From Opitutales bacterium UBA5694 (GTDB lineage Bacteria > Verrucomicrobiota > Verrucomicrobiia > Opitutales > Opitutaceae): DNA of 64,000 bases. The translations under genes were made by a program, and so were the position numbers. The stretch covers positions 122,253 to 186,252 of the forward strand of contig DIHO01000016.1 of the NCBI GenBank assembly GCA_002420185.1. The letters run 5' to 3'. Under the pieces are notes generated by a model. It did not search any database. It had not been told where the DNA came from and saw only the letters and a program-made list of their open reading frames with translations. Shown piece after piece: positions 8,283-17,252 of this stretch. Within the stretch, counting starts at the first letter, position 1, and every line of letters begins with the position of its first letter.

Positions 8283-9323
8283 ATGACCGGTCGAACTGCC
8301 TACTTTACACGAAGAATTTTACTTATCATTCCGACGTTTATCGGGATTACGCTTACTTCCTTCTTGCTGTGCCAATTTGTACCGGGAGGGCCAGTGGAGC
8401 AGGCAATGCTCAAGATGCGTGGCGACTCAAGCGGCTCTGATGGAGCTCTCGGATCACAGGAGATTTCGGAGGCTCAAAGAGAAGCCCTTCGAGAGCACTT
8501 TGGCTTCGATAAACCCCTGATTCGGCGATATTGGGATTGGCTTGTCGTCAACAAGCTTGGCATGACTGTCGATTCTTACGTTTACAGCCATAAAACCGTT
8601 GGAAGCCTCATTTTTGAACGGTTTCCAGTTTCTCTCACATTCGGGATAACGGGGTTTATCCTTACCTATTTGATATGTATTCCTCTAGGAATCGCGAAGG
8701 CTCTTAGAGATGGCGGCGTGTTTGATTTGATATCGAGTTTCGTCGTATTTATCGGATACGCAATACCCTCATTCGCGTTTGGAATGTTGCTAAAAATGCT
8801 CTTTTCCGGAACAGTGGACAATTTCTGGGATATCTTTCCAATTGGTGGGTTTCGTTCAGACGGATGGGAAGAGTTTAGTTTCTGGGCGAAGGTGAAAGAC
8901 CAGTTCATGCATATGTTTCTGCCCGTACTTTGCTATGTGATCGGCAATTTTGCGGTGCTCACGATGTTGATGAAGAACTCGCTAATGGAGCAGATTAGCC
9001 AAGATTACGTGAGAACAGTGGTGGCAAGAGGTGGAACGATGAGGACAGCAGTTTGGCGGCATGCGTTTCGTAATGCCATGATTCCAATTGCGACTGGATT
9101 TGGAGGAGTTTTATCCATACTGTTCGCAGGATCAGTATTGATCGAGCGCGTATTCAATATTCCAGGTATCGGATTGCTGAGCTTAGAGGCGATTGTAAGC
9201 CGCGACTACATGGTGTTCATGGGCGTCCTCGCTTTGACCTCAATCGTGGCTTTGCTAGGGCGAATCATGTCCGACTTCTGTTACGTGATCATCGACCCTA
9301 GGATTTCATTTTCAAGCGATTAA
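8283..9323 (+). CDS. yejB: Peptide ABC transporter permease (YejB-like)
   Basis: This inner-membrane permease of 346 residues belongs to the BPD_transp_1 superfamily and would form half of the translocation pore. It has six predicted membrane helices, the first at residues 10-32. The periplasmic loop after helix 1 carries the long Gly/Ser-rich PGGPVEQAMLKMRG stretch that is typical of YejB and absent from OppB/DppB. The coupling helix that contacts the ATPase is visible as DYVRTVVARGGTMRTAVWRH, an EAA-loop variant. It lies 21 bases after the binding-protein gene and six bases before the second permease, consistent with one polycistronic message. Confidence 0.92.
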   Translation: MTGRTAYFTRRILLIIPTFIGITLTSFLLCQFVPGGPVEQAMLKMRGDSSGSDGALGSQEISEAQREALREHFGFDKPLIRRYWDWLVVNKLGMTVDSYVYSHKTVGSLIFERFPVSLTFGITGFILTYLICIPLGIAKALRDGGVFDLISSFVVFIGYAIPSFAFGMLLKMLFSGTVDNFWDIFPIGGFRSDGWEEFSFWAKVKDQFMHMFLPVLCYVIGNFAVLTMLMKNSLMEQISQDYVRTVVARGGTMRTAVWRHAFRNAMIPIATGFGGVLSILFAGSVLIERVFNIPGIGLLSLEAIVSRDYMVFMGVLALTSIVALLGRIMSDFCYVIIDPRISFSSD

Positions 9324-9329
9324 AGTCGT

Positions 9330-10928
9330 ATGTGGAAACCCAAACTAAATCCGGTTACGGAAAGAAGACTGCGTCGTTTTAAGTCCATCAAACGGTCCTA
9401 TTATTCTTTCTGGATCTTGATTGGCCTCTACGCGCTTAGTTTAATTTCGGAAGTTGTGAGCAACGAAAAGCCACTGGTGGTTCGGTCTGATGGTGAGTGG
9501 CGATTCCCGATTTTCTTTTTTTATCCAGATGATTTGTTTACTGACAGTGGCTTGTATACAAGACCAGACTACAAGCTGATAAAACAATCACCAAAGTTTG
9601 CAGAATCCGAGGAGAATTTTATGATTTTCCCTTTGATTCCCTATGGTCCCTATGAAACTATTTCGGCATCTAGTATAGAATTAGATGACGTCGTTTACGT
9701 TAGCGTTAACCGGAAACAACTTGTAGGTTCGCTCAATGTAGACTCTGAAATGAAAATTAGCCGATCTAATGCTGGAGCCGATTTTTTTGCCGTTGAAAGC
9801 GAGAGGGATCTAAGGAGCCGACCTGTGCAGAATGGTTTGAAGTTTTCATCAGAATTTCTGTCAGCTATCGACGCTCGGTTCGCGAACGAATCGGAATTAG
9901 CTTCACTTGATGAGGAAATAACTACTTTAGAAGGAATGGCTGTAAAGGCGAGTCTCTCGGCTTTCAGTCCTAGGTCTCGGCCTCCGGGCTCTGTCAGGAT
10001 CACACTACGAGAAGAAATTGGAGATAGTGATCCCCTAAAATGGGTATTTGAAGGAGATGGGACTGAACCGACTAATAGAGACCGTTTTTGGGGCGAGCTC
10101 GATTCAGAAATAAAGGCTAAAATATCGGCTTCTGCCGCGAGAGTGGGGCGAGAGCGGGTCGATGATCAGGTATTTGAATGGGAAGGAAAAACCTACTCGG
10201 TCCGTTTCGATAAGGAGATCGTTCGCTTTCCTTTCCGCCCTGTAGGCAATCACTATCTTGGGCTAGATAGCAGTGGTAGAGATGTCTTGACTAGAATAGT
10301 CTATGGGCTGCGTATTTCACTGAACTTTGGGCTGGCTCTCGTCATCGGAACGATGATATTGGGGGTAATTATTGGAGGACTACAAGGGTATAAGGGAGGG
10401 CTTTTTGATTTGGGAGGTCAGAGACTCATTGAAATATGGGAATCCCTCCCTTTCCTTTATATCATGATCTTTATGGGGTCTGTTTTTGGAAGAGGCTTTA
10501 TACTACTTCTAATTGTTTACGGGGTGTTCAATTGGATATCGATTTCCTACTACATTCGCGGCGAATTCTTAAAGCTTCGCAGACAACCCTTTGTTGAGGC
10601 TGCCCATTGCCTAGGCCTTCCGGGATGGAAGATCATGTCGAGACATATTTTGCCGAACTCTCTCGTTCCAATCATAACCTTCTTCCCCTTCTATTTGGTC
10701 GGAGCGATCTTCTCTTTGTCCGCTCTTGACTATCTTGGATTTGGGCTCCCTCCTCCAACCCCGAGTTGGGGCGAGTTGCTTTCACAGGCACAGGAATTTA
10801 GGACTGCGTGGTGGTTGGTTACCTACCCAACTGCAACACTCATCCTTGTAATCCTGTTGGGCGTCTTTATCGGCGAGGGTGTTCGAGCTGCCTTCGATCC
10901 GCGGGTAAACAGTCGTTTCGAATCATGA
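9330..10928 (+). CDS. yejE: Peptide ABC transporter permease (YejE-like) with large periplasmic insertion
   Basis: This is the second permease of the Yej-type importer, 532 residues against about 341 in E. coli YejE. The start has the YejE hallmarks: membrane helix 1 at about residues 25-42, then SNEKPLVVRSDGEWRFPIFF, YPDD and TRPDYK. The permease core resumes at HYLGLDSSGRDVLTRIVYGL, followed by five helices and an EAA loop (EAAHCLGLPGWKIMSRHILP). Between them, residues of about 112-298 form an extra soluble domain that lies in the periplasm by topology. It has no cysteines, is rich in charged residues and matches nothing I recognise. Its stop overlaps the next gene as ATGA, indicating translational coupling. 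Confidence 0.9.
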   Translation: MWKPKLNPVTERRLRRFKSIKRSYYSFWILIGLYALSLISEVVSNEKPLVVRSDGEWRFPIFFFYPDDLFTDSGLYTRPDYKLIKQSPKFAESEENFMIFPLIPYGPYETISASSIELDDVVYVSVNRKQLVGSLNVDSEMKISRSNAGADFFAVESERDLRSRPVQNGLKFSSEFLSAIDARFANESELASLDEEITTLEGMAVKASLSAFSPRSRPPGSVRITLREEIGDSDPLKWVFEGDGTEPTNRDRFWGELDSEIKAKISASAARVGRERVDDQVFEWEGKTYSVRFDKEIVRFPFRPVGNHYLGLDSSGRDVLTRIVYGLRISLNFGLALVIGTMILGVIIGGLQGYKGGLFDLGGQRLIEIWESLPFLYIMIFMGSVFGRGFILLLIVYGVFNWISISYYIRGEFLKLRRQPFVEAAHCLGLPGWKIMSRHILPNSLVPIITFFPFYLVGAIFSLSALDYLGFGLPPPTPSWGELLSQAQEFRTAWWLVTYPTATLILVILLGVFIGEGVRAAFDPRVNSRFES

Positions 10929-12565
10929 TGTCTGAAACTAAAAATTTGCTAGAGGTCAGAAACCTGTCGGTCGAGTTCAAGACTGAGGACACGATCGTGC
11001 GTGCGGTCGACAATCTCAGTTTTGATTTAAAGCAAGGAGAGATACTCGGAATCGTTGGTGAGTCAGGTAGTGGAAAATCTGTTACCGGTATGAGTCTTGT
11101 ACGACTGATTCCTGATCCAATTGGAAAAATTGTCTCAGGAACTGCTAACTTTAGTGGTACAGATTTACTCAAAATACCAATTGATGAATTAAAAAAAATC
11201 AGAGGAGAAGAGATAGGCATCATTTTTCAGGAGCCCATGACCGCTTTATCACCCTTGGTGAAAGTAGGAAAACAAATTGTAGAGACGTTACAATTGCATA
11301 GAGAAATTTCAAAGGAAGAAGCGTGGGGATCCGGGATAGAATGGCTCAAAAAAGTGGGTATTCCTGAACCCGAAGAAAGGATGCACTCTTTCCCCTTTGA
11401 GTTTTCGGGTGGGATGCGTCAAAGGGTAATGATTGCTCTCGTGCTCATGTTAGAGCCTTCGGTTATAATTGCTGACGAGCCCACCACTGCTCTGGACGTA
11501 ACCACTCAGCATCAGATTTTCGAATTAATTCTCAGGGTCAGAAAAGAGGAAAGCTCCGTAATCTTTATTACCCACGATATGGGGGTCATCTGGCAGCTTT
11601 GTGATCGGGTGATGGTTATGGAGAAGGCTAAGAAAGTGGAAGAGGGAGCACTTCGGGATCTGTTCGCCTCACCGAAAGAGGAATACACAAAGGTCCTGCT
11701 AGCTTCAGTTCCCCGTCTGACAGATGAGGCGAAAGTATGTGATCTAGAAAAAAAACCCCCCTTGGTTGAAGTTCGAAATTTGAGGACATGGTTCCCTATC
11801 AAGAAAGGAATCTTTTCCAAAACCGTGGGTCATGTGAAGGCAGTTGACGATCTCTCTTTGGATATATTCCCGGGGGAAACACTGGCCGTAGTGGGCGAGT
11901 CTGGTAGTGGTAAAAGTACACTAGGACGAACCATTCTGGGGTTAGAGAGAGCGACTTCGGGTAATATTGCTTATCGCGGAGATTCACTGATTGGGCTGAA
12001 CAGAAAAGAGTTTCTTCCATTCAGGAAAAATCTGCAGATCATTTTTCAAGATCCGTTTAGCTCACTTAATCCACGTATGACAATACTGGATATTCTAACC
12101 GAAGGGATGGAGGAGCATGGGATGCTGAATGGAGAGCCCAAGCAAGAATTGGCGGTGCGTTTATTGGAAGAAGTGCAGCTCGAAGCGGACCACATTTTTA
12201 GGTATCCCCATGAATTCAGTGGAGGACAACGGCAGCGTATCTGTATTGCGAGAGCGCTTTCTCTCAAACCAGAGCTGATTATTTGCGACGAAGCGGTGAG
12301 TGCTCTGGATGTTACTATTCAAGCGCAAGTGATTGAGCTTTTGATAAAGCTTCAGGAGAATTATGGCCTTTCATACATGTTCATCTCTCACGACTTGAGT
12401 GTGGTGAAAAAAATTTCTGATCGGACGGTGGTCATGAAGGCCGGAAGTATCCTTGAGCAAGGACAGACAGCGGAAGTGATTGGAAATCCAAAGCACGAAT
12501 ACACACAATCGCTACTCAACGCAGTCCCGGTCCCAGGCGAAGAGTCTTGTCGCCTGGTAGTGTAG
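10925..12565 (+). CDS. yejF: Fused dual-ATPase subunit of peptide ABC transporter (YejF-like)
   Basis: Two ABC ATPase domains are joined in one chain of 546 residues, as in YejF, and would energise the YejBE pore. Domain 1 (about residues 5-265) has Walker A GESGSGKS, signature FSGGMRQRV and Walker B IIADEPTTALD. Domain 2 (about 280-540) repeats these as GESGSGKS, FSGGQRQRI and IICDEAVSALD. Both have the H-loop His (FITHDM, FISHDL). Each domain ends with the oligopeptide-transporter C-terminal extension (HEYTQSLLNAVP in the second). The start at the ATG overlapping the yejE stop is preferred to a reading 39 codons longer inside yejE, which adds no conserved sequence. All catalytic motifs are intact. 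Confidence 0.94.
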   Translation: MMSETKNLLEVRNLSVEFKTEDTIVRAVDNLSFDLKQGEILGIVGESGSGKSVTGMSLVRLIPDPIGKIVSGTANFSGTDLLKIPIDELKKIRGEEIGIIFQEPMTALSPLVKVGKQIVETLQLHREISKEEAWGSGIEWLKKVGIPEPEERMHSFPFEFSGGMRQRVMIALVLMLEPSVIIADEPTTALDVTTQHQIFELILRVRKEESSVIFITHDMGVIWQLCDRVMVMEKAKKVEEGALRDLFASPKEEYTKVLLASVPRLTDEAKVCDLEKKPPLVEVRNLRTWFPIKKGIFSKTVGHVKAVDDLSLDIFPGETLAVVGESGSGKSTLGRTILGLERATSGNIAYRGDSLIGLNRKEFLPFRKNLQIIFQDPFSSLNPRMTILDILTEGMEEHGMLNGEPKQELAVRLLEEVQLEADHIFRYPHEFSGGQRQRICIARALSLKPELIICDEAVSALDVTIQAQVIELLIKLQENYGLSYMFISHDLSVVKKISDRTVVMKAGSILEQGQTAEVIGNPKHEYTQSLLNAVPVPGEESCRLVV

Positions 12566-12673
12566 ACCTCAATCCGAAATCACTAGTTCAGCTCTTTGGC
12601 TTTGAGGGTTTATGAGCGGTAGCACTAGGGTTGAAGCTTAGTGGATTGGGTGAACTCGTTTTATCGTGAACGG

Positions 12674-13876
12674 TTAGGTTCGGAAAAGGATTTGCTCTCG
12701 CTGGAAAAAGGATGCGGCGAGCCTCATGGCGAGGAACGCGTAGAGAAACGAGGTTGCCAGTGAGATGCCAAAGTAGAGAGGGTCGAATAGGTCCCCCGAA
12801 ATCTGCTTCATGGTGAGCGATATGTTCAATATCGGGACGAATGCGGTGTAGATATGGGATTCTGCTCCCAGCACAGTCGACAGCACAGCGGGAAGAATCA
12901 CTACCGAAAAAAAAGGGAGAATGTAAGTTTGGGCCTCCTTTTGGTTTCGGGCGAAACTGGAAATAACCAAAAGTAGAGAGGAGGTGAATAGTGCAAGAGG
13001 TATGACAATCAGCATCATCCAGACTATCGAGGCAAAGTTGATTGAGATACTGTCTCCAACCAGTTTCTTAAAAAACTCGAGCCCGAAAGCGACAGGGGCG
13101 ATGATTCCGGTAATGGCACAGCAGGATGCGATGAAGCTTATAGTCAGGATTGTCAGAAGCTTGCCTGTGACGATTTCGTATCGGGATGCGGGCGTCACTA
13201 GCAGTGTTTCCATTGTACCTCGCTCTTTTTCTCCGGCACAGAGATCGAACGCGGTTTGAATTCCGCCGAATGCTGCGCTCATAACTATGATGTAGGGCAG
13301 GAAAAGTCCGAGAACGAATGAACCCGCCGAGGAGCCTGCGGCGATGTTGGTTGTCTCCACTTTAGTTGGCTTTGCGAACTTTTCAGATAGACTGGCGGCT
13401 TCGATCCGATCCGCTAGGGCTTCTTTGTCGAATTTTCCAATAAAGTTCCTGAGCTGGACCTGGGCGAATTGCGAGTTCTCGTTGGCAAAGTTGTAGAGTA
13501 TTTCTAGAGGAGCAGAATTGTTGGAGGAGAATTCGGTCTGGGCATTTTCACCAACAATGAGAGCCACTCTAATCGTCCGGTCTTTAATAGCTTGCTTGGC
13601 GGCCTCACGTGAATCGAATTGATGGGCGTTGAAACCTTCATCGGTTTTGAGCCGTTTGACGAGCGTGGGGAAGGCCGCGTGCCCCACGATTCCGACTTCA
13701 ACGATAGAGGCTTGTTTTTCGATTTCCTTTTTGCCGGCAAAAAAGAGAACAGTGCCAATGAGAAGAGGCGTGACGAGTAGTGGTGAAACGATCACGCCTA
13801 GAATAACCCGTTTGTCACGAAGTGTTTCCCGTATTTCTTTCAAAAATACTGTAGATGTTAGAGACGGTCTAGACAT
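12674..13876 (-). CDS. ABC-2 type permease (NatB-like exporter subunit)
   Basis: This membrane subunit of an ABC-2 exporter has about 400 residues. The N-terminus has the NatB-style KEIRETLRDKRVILGVIVSP segment leading into helix 1. A large extracytoplasmic domain follows (about residues 50-180), and then five more helices. The coupling segment AGEKERGTMETLLVTPASR is a clear family marker. It pairs with the ATPase gene immediately upstream and their ends overlap by eight bases at ATGTCTAG. NatAB exports sodium in Bacillus, but homologues move other cargo, so the substrate is open. It converges on the yej operon with no clear terminator between. Confidence 0.88.
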   Translation of the reverse strand: MSRPSLTSTVFLKEIRETLRDKRVILGVIVSPLLVTPLLIGTVLFFAGKKEIEKQASIVEVGIVGHAAFPTLVKRLKTDEGFNAHQFDSREAAKQAIKDRTIRVALIVGENAQTEFSSNNSAPLEILYNFANENSQFAQVQLRNFIGKFDKEALADRIEAASLSEKFAKPTKVETTNIAAGSSAGSFVLGLFLPYIIVMSAAFGGIQTAFDLCAGEKERGTMETLLVTPASRYEIVTGKLLTILTISFIASCCAITGIIAPVAFGLEFFKKLVGDSISINFASIVWMMLIVIPLALFTSSLLLVISSFARNQKEAQTYILPFFSVVILPAVLSTVLGAESHIYTAFVPILNISLTMKQISGDLFDPLYFGISLATSFLYAFLAMRLAASFFQREQILFRT

Positions 13877-14618
13877 TTTCGGTGTCCATTCCATTTACAA
13901 TTTTCAGGAAGGCTTTCTCGATTGAGGGTTCGCTTGTCTGGGCGTACAAATCCCGAACACTTCCGTTGGCTGCAATAATTCCTTTGTGAACGATCGCGAC
14001 GTGGTCGCAAAGACGCTCAACTTCACTCATGATGTGAGTGGAAAACACAACGGTCAGTGAATCATTTCGGCACTGTTCGATAAATGCCATGATTGTTTGC
14101 GAAGTCATCACATCGAGGCCGCTGGTGGGTTCGTCAAAGATCATGATGGGTGGACTGTGTACTATGGAGCGTGCTATGGAGACTCGCTGCTTCTGACCCG
14201 TAGAGAGTTTGTCACAACGGCCGTTCTGGAATTCGCCGATTTCGAGGCGCTCTACGAGGTCGTTGATCCGGCTAGTCAGTTCGGGGCCGCTCATTCCGTT
14301 GAGTTTGCCGAAATATTGGATCATCTCTCGAGCACTCAAGCGGCCATAAAGAGCGGTGCTCCCGGACAGGAAACCGATATTTCGTCGCACCTCCTGAGGA
14401 TCATCCCGAATGCTGAAACCCGCGATGGTCGCGGTTCCTCTCGTTGGTTCGAGAAGTGTAGCTAGCATTCGGAGGGTAGTGGTCTTCCCGGCACCGTTTG
14501 CCCCGAGGAGGCCGAAGATTTTTCCAGGTTCGCAAGTTAGGCTGATATTTGAGACCGCTTTAACGAAGCCGCGTTTCCTATCACGAAAGGTTTTTGTGAG
14601 GTTTTCGGCGACTATCAC
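13869..14618 (-). CDS. ABC transporter ATPase (NatA-like)
   Basis: This cytoplasmic ATPase of about 249 residues energises the ABC-2 permease encoded just downstream. It shows Walker A GANGAGKT, a Q-loop region at RRNIGFLSGS, signature LSTGQKQRVSIA (a common variant of LSGGQ), Walker B IMIFDEPTSGLD and the H-loop STHIM. The GTG start is chosen because the protein then begins M-I-V-A-E-N-L-T-K-T-F, the usual opening of NatA proteins. An in-frame ATG lies 84 codons upstream at 14870, but the extra segment is not protein-like. No clear ribosome-binding site decides the matter, so the start is the weak point of this call. Confidence 0.88.
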   Translation of the reverse strand: MIVAENLTKTFRDRKRGFVKAVSNISLTCEPGKIFGLLGANGAGKTTTLRMLATLLEPTRGTATIAGFSIRDDPQEVRRNIGFLSGSTALYGRLSAREMIQYFGKLNGMSGPELTSRINDLVERLEIGEFQNGRCDKLSTGQKQRVSIARSIVHSPPIMIFDEPTSGLDVMTSQTIMAFIEQCRNDSLTVVFSTHIMSEVERLCDHVAIVHKGIIAANGSVRDLYAQTSEPSIEKAFLKIVNGMDTENV

Positions 14619-14960
14619 GGTTTTCGGCGTGTTGCTTGCAGTGAGAAAGGTACGTTCAAGAAGAATTATCGAGAAAAAAGCGTTATTGAAGCTATCTCCG
14701 ATAGAATTGTTTTCGTCTGATTTTGCTAGAGCTTTAAGTTGTTGGTAGATAATATGATAGTCTAATAAGCCCACGCTTGGATACCGATCTTTAGGGTGTG
14801 ATTTGCTTGTTTGATGAGTGATTTCCGCAGAAAAACGAAAAAAAGTGAGTGCCTTTAGGCAAGGAAACAAGAATTTGCACCGACATACCGATCACGAAGA
14901 GTTTTGTAAGACGTTTTTGTATTTTTGATATTGTTCCTACAATTAGACGTATTGTTAAAA

Positions 14961-14992
14961 GGCAGGGCTTTGGGATGAGGCTCTGCTTTTTT
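14961..14992 (+). terminator. Terminator-like hairpin upstream of ribBA
   Basis: A seven-pair stem (GCAGGGC against GCTCTGC, one G-T wobble) with an eleven-base loop is followed by six T residues, reading in the + direction. No + strand gene ends nearby, because the closest gene to the left runs the other way. It therefore terminates either an unseen short transcript or the ribBA leader itself, which would make it an attenuator. No FMN aptamer core was found before it. Confidence 0.6.
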
Positions 14993-15066
14993 ATACCCGG
15001 ATCACTTGCGGGAATCCAATGTATCGAGTTGTCATTGCTGAGAGTTGCGTTTCACTGATGTACAGA

Positions 15067-16161
15067 ATGAGTCGGATCGAAGAAGAAATAGCGTTCGATA
15101 GTGTCGAGGAGGCAATTGAGGAAATTGCTGCGGGTAGGCCCGTTATCGTGACTGATGACGAGTCGCGAGAGAACGAGGGAGATCTCATCGTCGGGGCTTC
15201 AGAAGTGACTCCGGAGGTGGTGAACATGATGATCCAGCACGCTCGAGGGCTCATTTGCGCCCCTTGTACAGGCCACCACTTGCAGCGACTAGGAATAACC
15301 AGTATGGTGGATGAAAATCGGGAGTCTCACAAGACCGATTTTACGATATCCATCGATGCGGCGGATGGCATTACAACGGGAATCAGTGCTTATGACCGAT
15401 TTCGCACGCTCCAGCTTTTGGGAAATCCTAATACCTCTCCCGATGAATTCGTCCAGCCTGGCCACATATTTCCGCTTAAAGCAAGGGATGGAGGTGTCCT
15501 TGAGCGAGCGGGTCATACAGAAGCGGCGATTGATCTGGCTTCACTTGCAGGACTCTTCCCTTGTGCGGCCATCTGCGAGATTCTGAACGACGACGGGTCG
15601 ATGGCCCGGATTCCTGAGCTTTTTGTGTTCAAGGAGAAGTTTGGGCTCAAAATGATTTCGATCGCGGCCTTGATTGAGTATCGTCGCAAGCGCGACAAAC
15701 TCGTGGATGAGGTAAGTGAATTGCCGTTTGAGAGTGAGTTTGGATCTTTTCGTCTTAAGGTTTTTCGGAGTAAGCTCGACCACATTGAGCACTATGCGTT
15801 GCTTTCTGGAGAGATTGGTCCTTCGCCGACCTTGGTGCGTGTGCATGCAGAGAATCTATTCACGGATCTGTTTCGAAAAACCGGAAGGGAGGGGAGCGAC
15901 GGGCTGCAAAGGGCGCTTACCCGCATTGGCAAGGAGGGATGCGGAGCGGTTGTTTTTATTAGTCGTCCAGACAACGGACTTTCTCAAATCGACAATTCAG
16001 TCGGAAAGTCCGGGGACATGGGACTGCGTGACTATGGGATAGGAGCCCAAATTCTTGTGGCGCTGGGGCTAGAGAAAATCCGCCTCCTCTCAAATACCAG
16101 TCGTAATGTGGTCGGATTAGACGGTTACGGCCTCGAAATTGTGGAGCAGGTCTCATTGTAA
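15067..16161 (+). CDS. ribBA: RibBA-type protein: DHBP synthase with degenerate GTP cyclohydrolase II domain
   Basis: Residues of about 1-205 are 3,4-dihydroxy-2-butanone-4-phosphate synthase, which converts ribulose 5-phosphate into the four-carbon unit of riboflavin. Its acidic loop (DDESRENEGDL), RGLICAP and GHTEAAIDLASLAG are all intact. Residues of about 206-364 have the GTP cyclohydrolase II fold, but the three zinc-ligand cysteines are gone: the region normally reading E-C-L and R-C-D-C-G reads AENL and TGREGSDG. The RQEGRG-type catalytic loop is also altered (RPDNGLSQ). The C-terminal RDYGIGAQIL and GLDGYGLEIVE are retained. Only the RibB reaction is expected. The start at MSRIEEE is preferred, with another ATG three codons upstream. 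ribH and nusB follow on the same strand. Confidence 0.93.
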   Translation: MSRIEEEIAFDSVEEAIEEIAAGRPVIVTDDESRENEGDLIVGASEVTPEVVNMMIQHARGLICAPCTGHHLQRLGITSMVDENRESHKTDFTISIDAADGITTGISAYDRFRTLQLLGNPNTSPDEFVQPGHIFPLKARDGGVLERAGHTEAAIDLASLAGLFPCAAICEILNDDGSMARIPELFVFKEKFGLKMISIAALIEYRRKRDKLVDEVSELPFESEFGSFRLKVFRSKLDHIEHYALLSGEIGPSPTLVRVHAENLFTDLFRKTGREGSDGLQRALTRIGKEGCGAVVFISRPDNGLSQIDNSVGKSGDMGLRDYGIGAQILVALGLEKIRLLSNTSRNVVGLDGYGLEIVEQVSL

Positions 16162-16264
16162 CAAAGGCCGTGCCGAGCGGCCGAATTTAGATTAATCAGA
16201 ATTCCTACTTTACATGGCTGGGTAACGGGCTCATTCCCGTGTCTCTTCTCACCTTGTTCTCAAT

Positions 16265-16735
16265 ATGAGCCGCTTATCGCCAGAACCTTCCAATATTGAC
16301 GGATCCGATTTTAGGGTCGCGATTGTTGCTGCTCGTTATAACCAGATTTATGTGGATGGTCTATTGTTTGGGGTTCAGGCGGCCTTGGCGAAAGCGGGTG
16401 TCTTAGAAGAGAAAATTATCATCGAACGGGTGCCGGGATCAAATGAGCTTCCTATCGCTGCACGAATCATGGCAGGCAAAGCAGATTTCGACGCGATCGT
16501 TGCTTTGGGTGTTATCATAGCGGGTGGCACACAACATTTTGAGTTGGTGGCGGAATCCTCGAATATCGGTTTGCAGCAAGTGGCTTTGGAGTTGGGTATT
16601 CCGGTCGTGAATGGCGTAATTGTTGGAGACAATGAGGATCTAGTGAAAGAACGTTGTGTGGGACGGATTCCCAAGGGAGCGGAGTTTGGGCAATGCGCTC
16701 TCGAAATGGCGCAGTTGCGTCGCGATTACAGGTAA
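16265..16735 (+). CDS. ribH: 6,7-dimethyl-8-ribityllumazine synthase
   Basis: This penultimate enzyme of riboflavin synthesis condenses the RibB product with the ribitylaminopyrimidine. At 156 residues it matches the family length. Visible motifs are AARYNQIYVDGL near the N-terminus (substrate aromatic pocket), RVPGSNELPIAA (a variant of VPGAFE-P), ALGVIIAGGTQHFE with the catalytic His, and IPKGAEFGQCALEMA near the end, which supplies the phosphate- and pyrimidine-contacting residues. It normally assembles as a pentamer or 60-mer. It lies between ribBA and nusB, a conserved bacterial order that supports the assignment. Confidence 0.96.
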   Translation: MSRLSPEPSNIDGSDFRVAIVAARYNQIYVDGLLFGVQAALAKAGVLEEKIIIERVPGSNELPIAARIMAGKADFDAIVALGVIIAGGTQHFELVAESSNIGLQQVALELGIPVVNGVIVGDNEDLVKERCVGRIPKGAEFGQCALEMAQLRRDYR

Positions 16736-16740
16736 CAGCC

Positions 16741-17190
16741 ATGTCAGAAGTCAAAAAACCGCAACGACGACTGTGCCGCATCGCTTGCATGCAGTACCTT
16801 TATTCGTGGTTGATCAACCATCCCGAAGACATTAATGAAGATCTCAGAGTTTTCTACGAAGACCAGGAGGAGGAACGAGATTACTACGCATTCGCTGACG
16901 AGCTGATCTTTGGCGTGATTGAAAATCTAGATGCGATCGACGATAAGATAAAAGAAATCGCGAACAATTGGGATTTCGATCGAATTGCCAAAATAGATCT
17001 ATCGATATTGAGAATGGCGATCTACGAACTGCTTTTGCGAAAGGATATTCCTCCAGTGGTCACAATCAATGAGGCGATCGACCTGAGCAAAATATATTCT
17101 TCGGAGGAGTCGCGTCGATTCGTAAATGGAATACTCGACAAACTTCGTGGGCAGTTGAGCCGGCCGTCGAGACAGGCAAGTTGGGATTGA
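16741..17190 (+). CDS. nusB: Transcription antitermination factor NusB
   Basis: This all-alpha protein of 149 residues binds boxA RNA with NusE (ribosomal protein S10) and supports rRNA antitermination. The N-terminal RRLCRIACMQYLYSW corresponds to the arginine-rich RNA-binding start. The C-terminal half has the highly conserved helices: DRIAKIDLSILRMAIYELL, then PPVVTINEAIDLSKIYSSEE and RRFVNGILDKL. The ATG five bases after the ribH stop is used. A reading that starts 29 codons earlier inside ribH adds only shadow sequence. The ribH-nusB adjacency is classical. Confidence 0.96.
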   Translation: MSEVKKPQRRLCRIACMQYLYSWLINHPEDINEDLRVFYEDQEEERDYYAFADELIFGVIENLDAIDDKIKEIANNWDFDRIAKIDLSILRMAIYELLLRKDIPPVVTINEAIDLSKIYSSEESRRFVNGILDKLRGQLSRPSRQASWD

Positions 17191-17252
17191 GCATCAATTT
17201 AGCTGAAATTCGGTATAGGCCGGCTAAGAAAAATCTCTAATTCGATTAGAAT

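Noticed and set aside
10808..10924. Extended N-terminus of the YejF-like ATPase
   Set aside because: The extra 39 codons lie inside the yejE coding region and are not conserved in type. The ATGA overlap gives a natural coupled start.
14870..15066. FMN riboswitch before ribBA
   Set aside because: The conserved RFN core sequences could not be found. Only a terminator-like hairpin is present.
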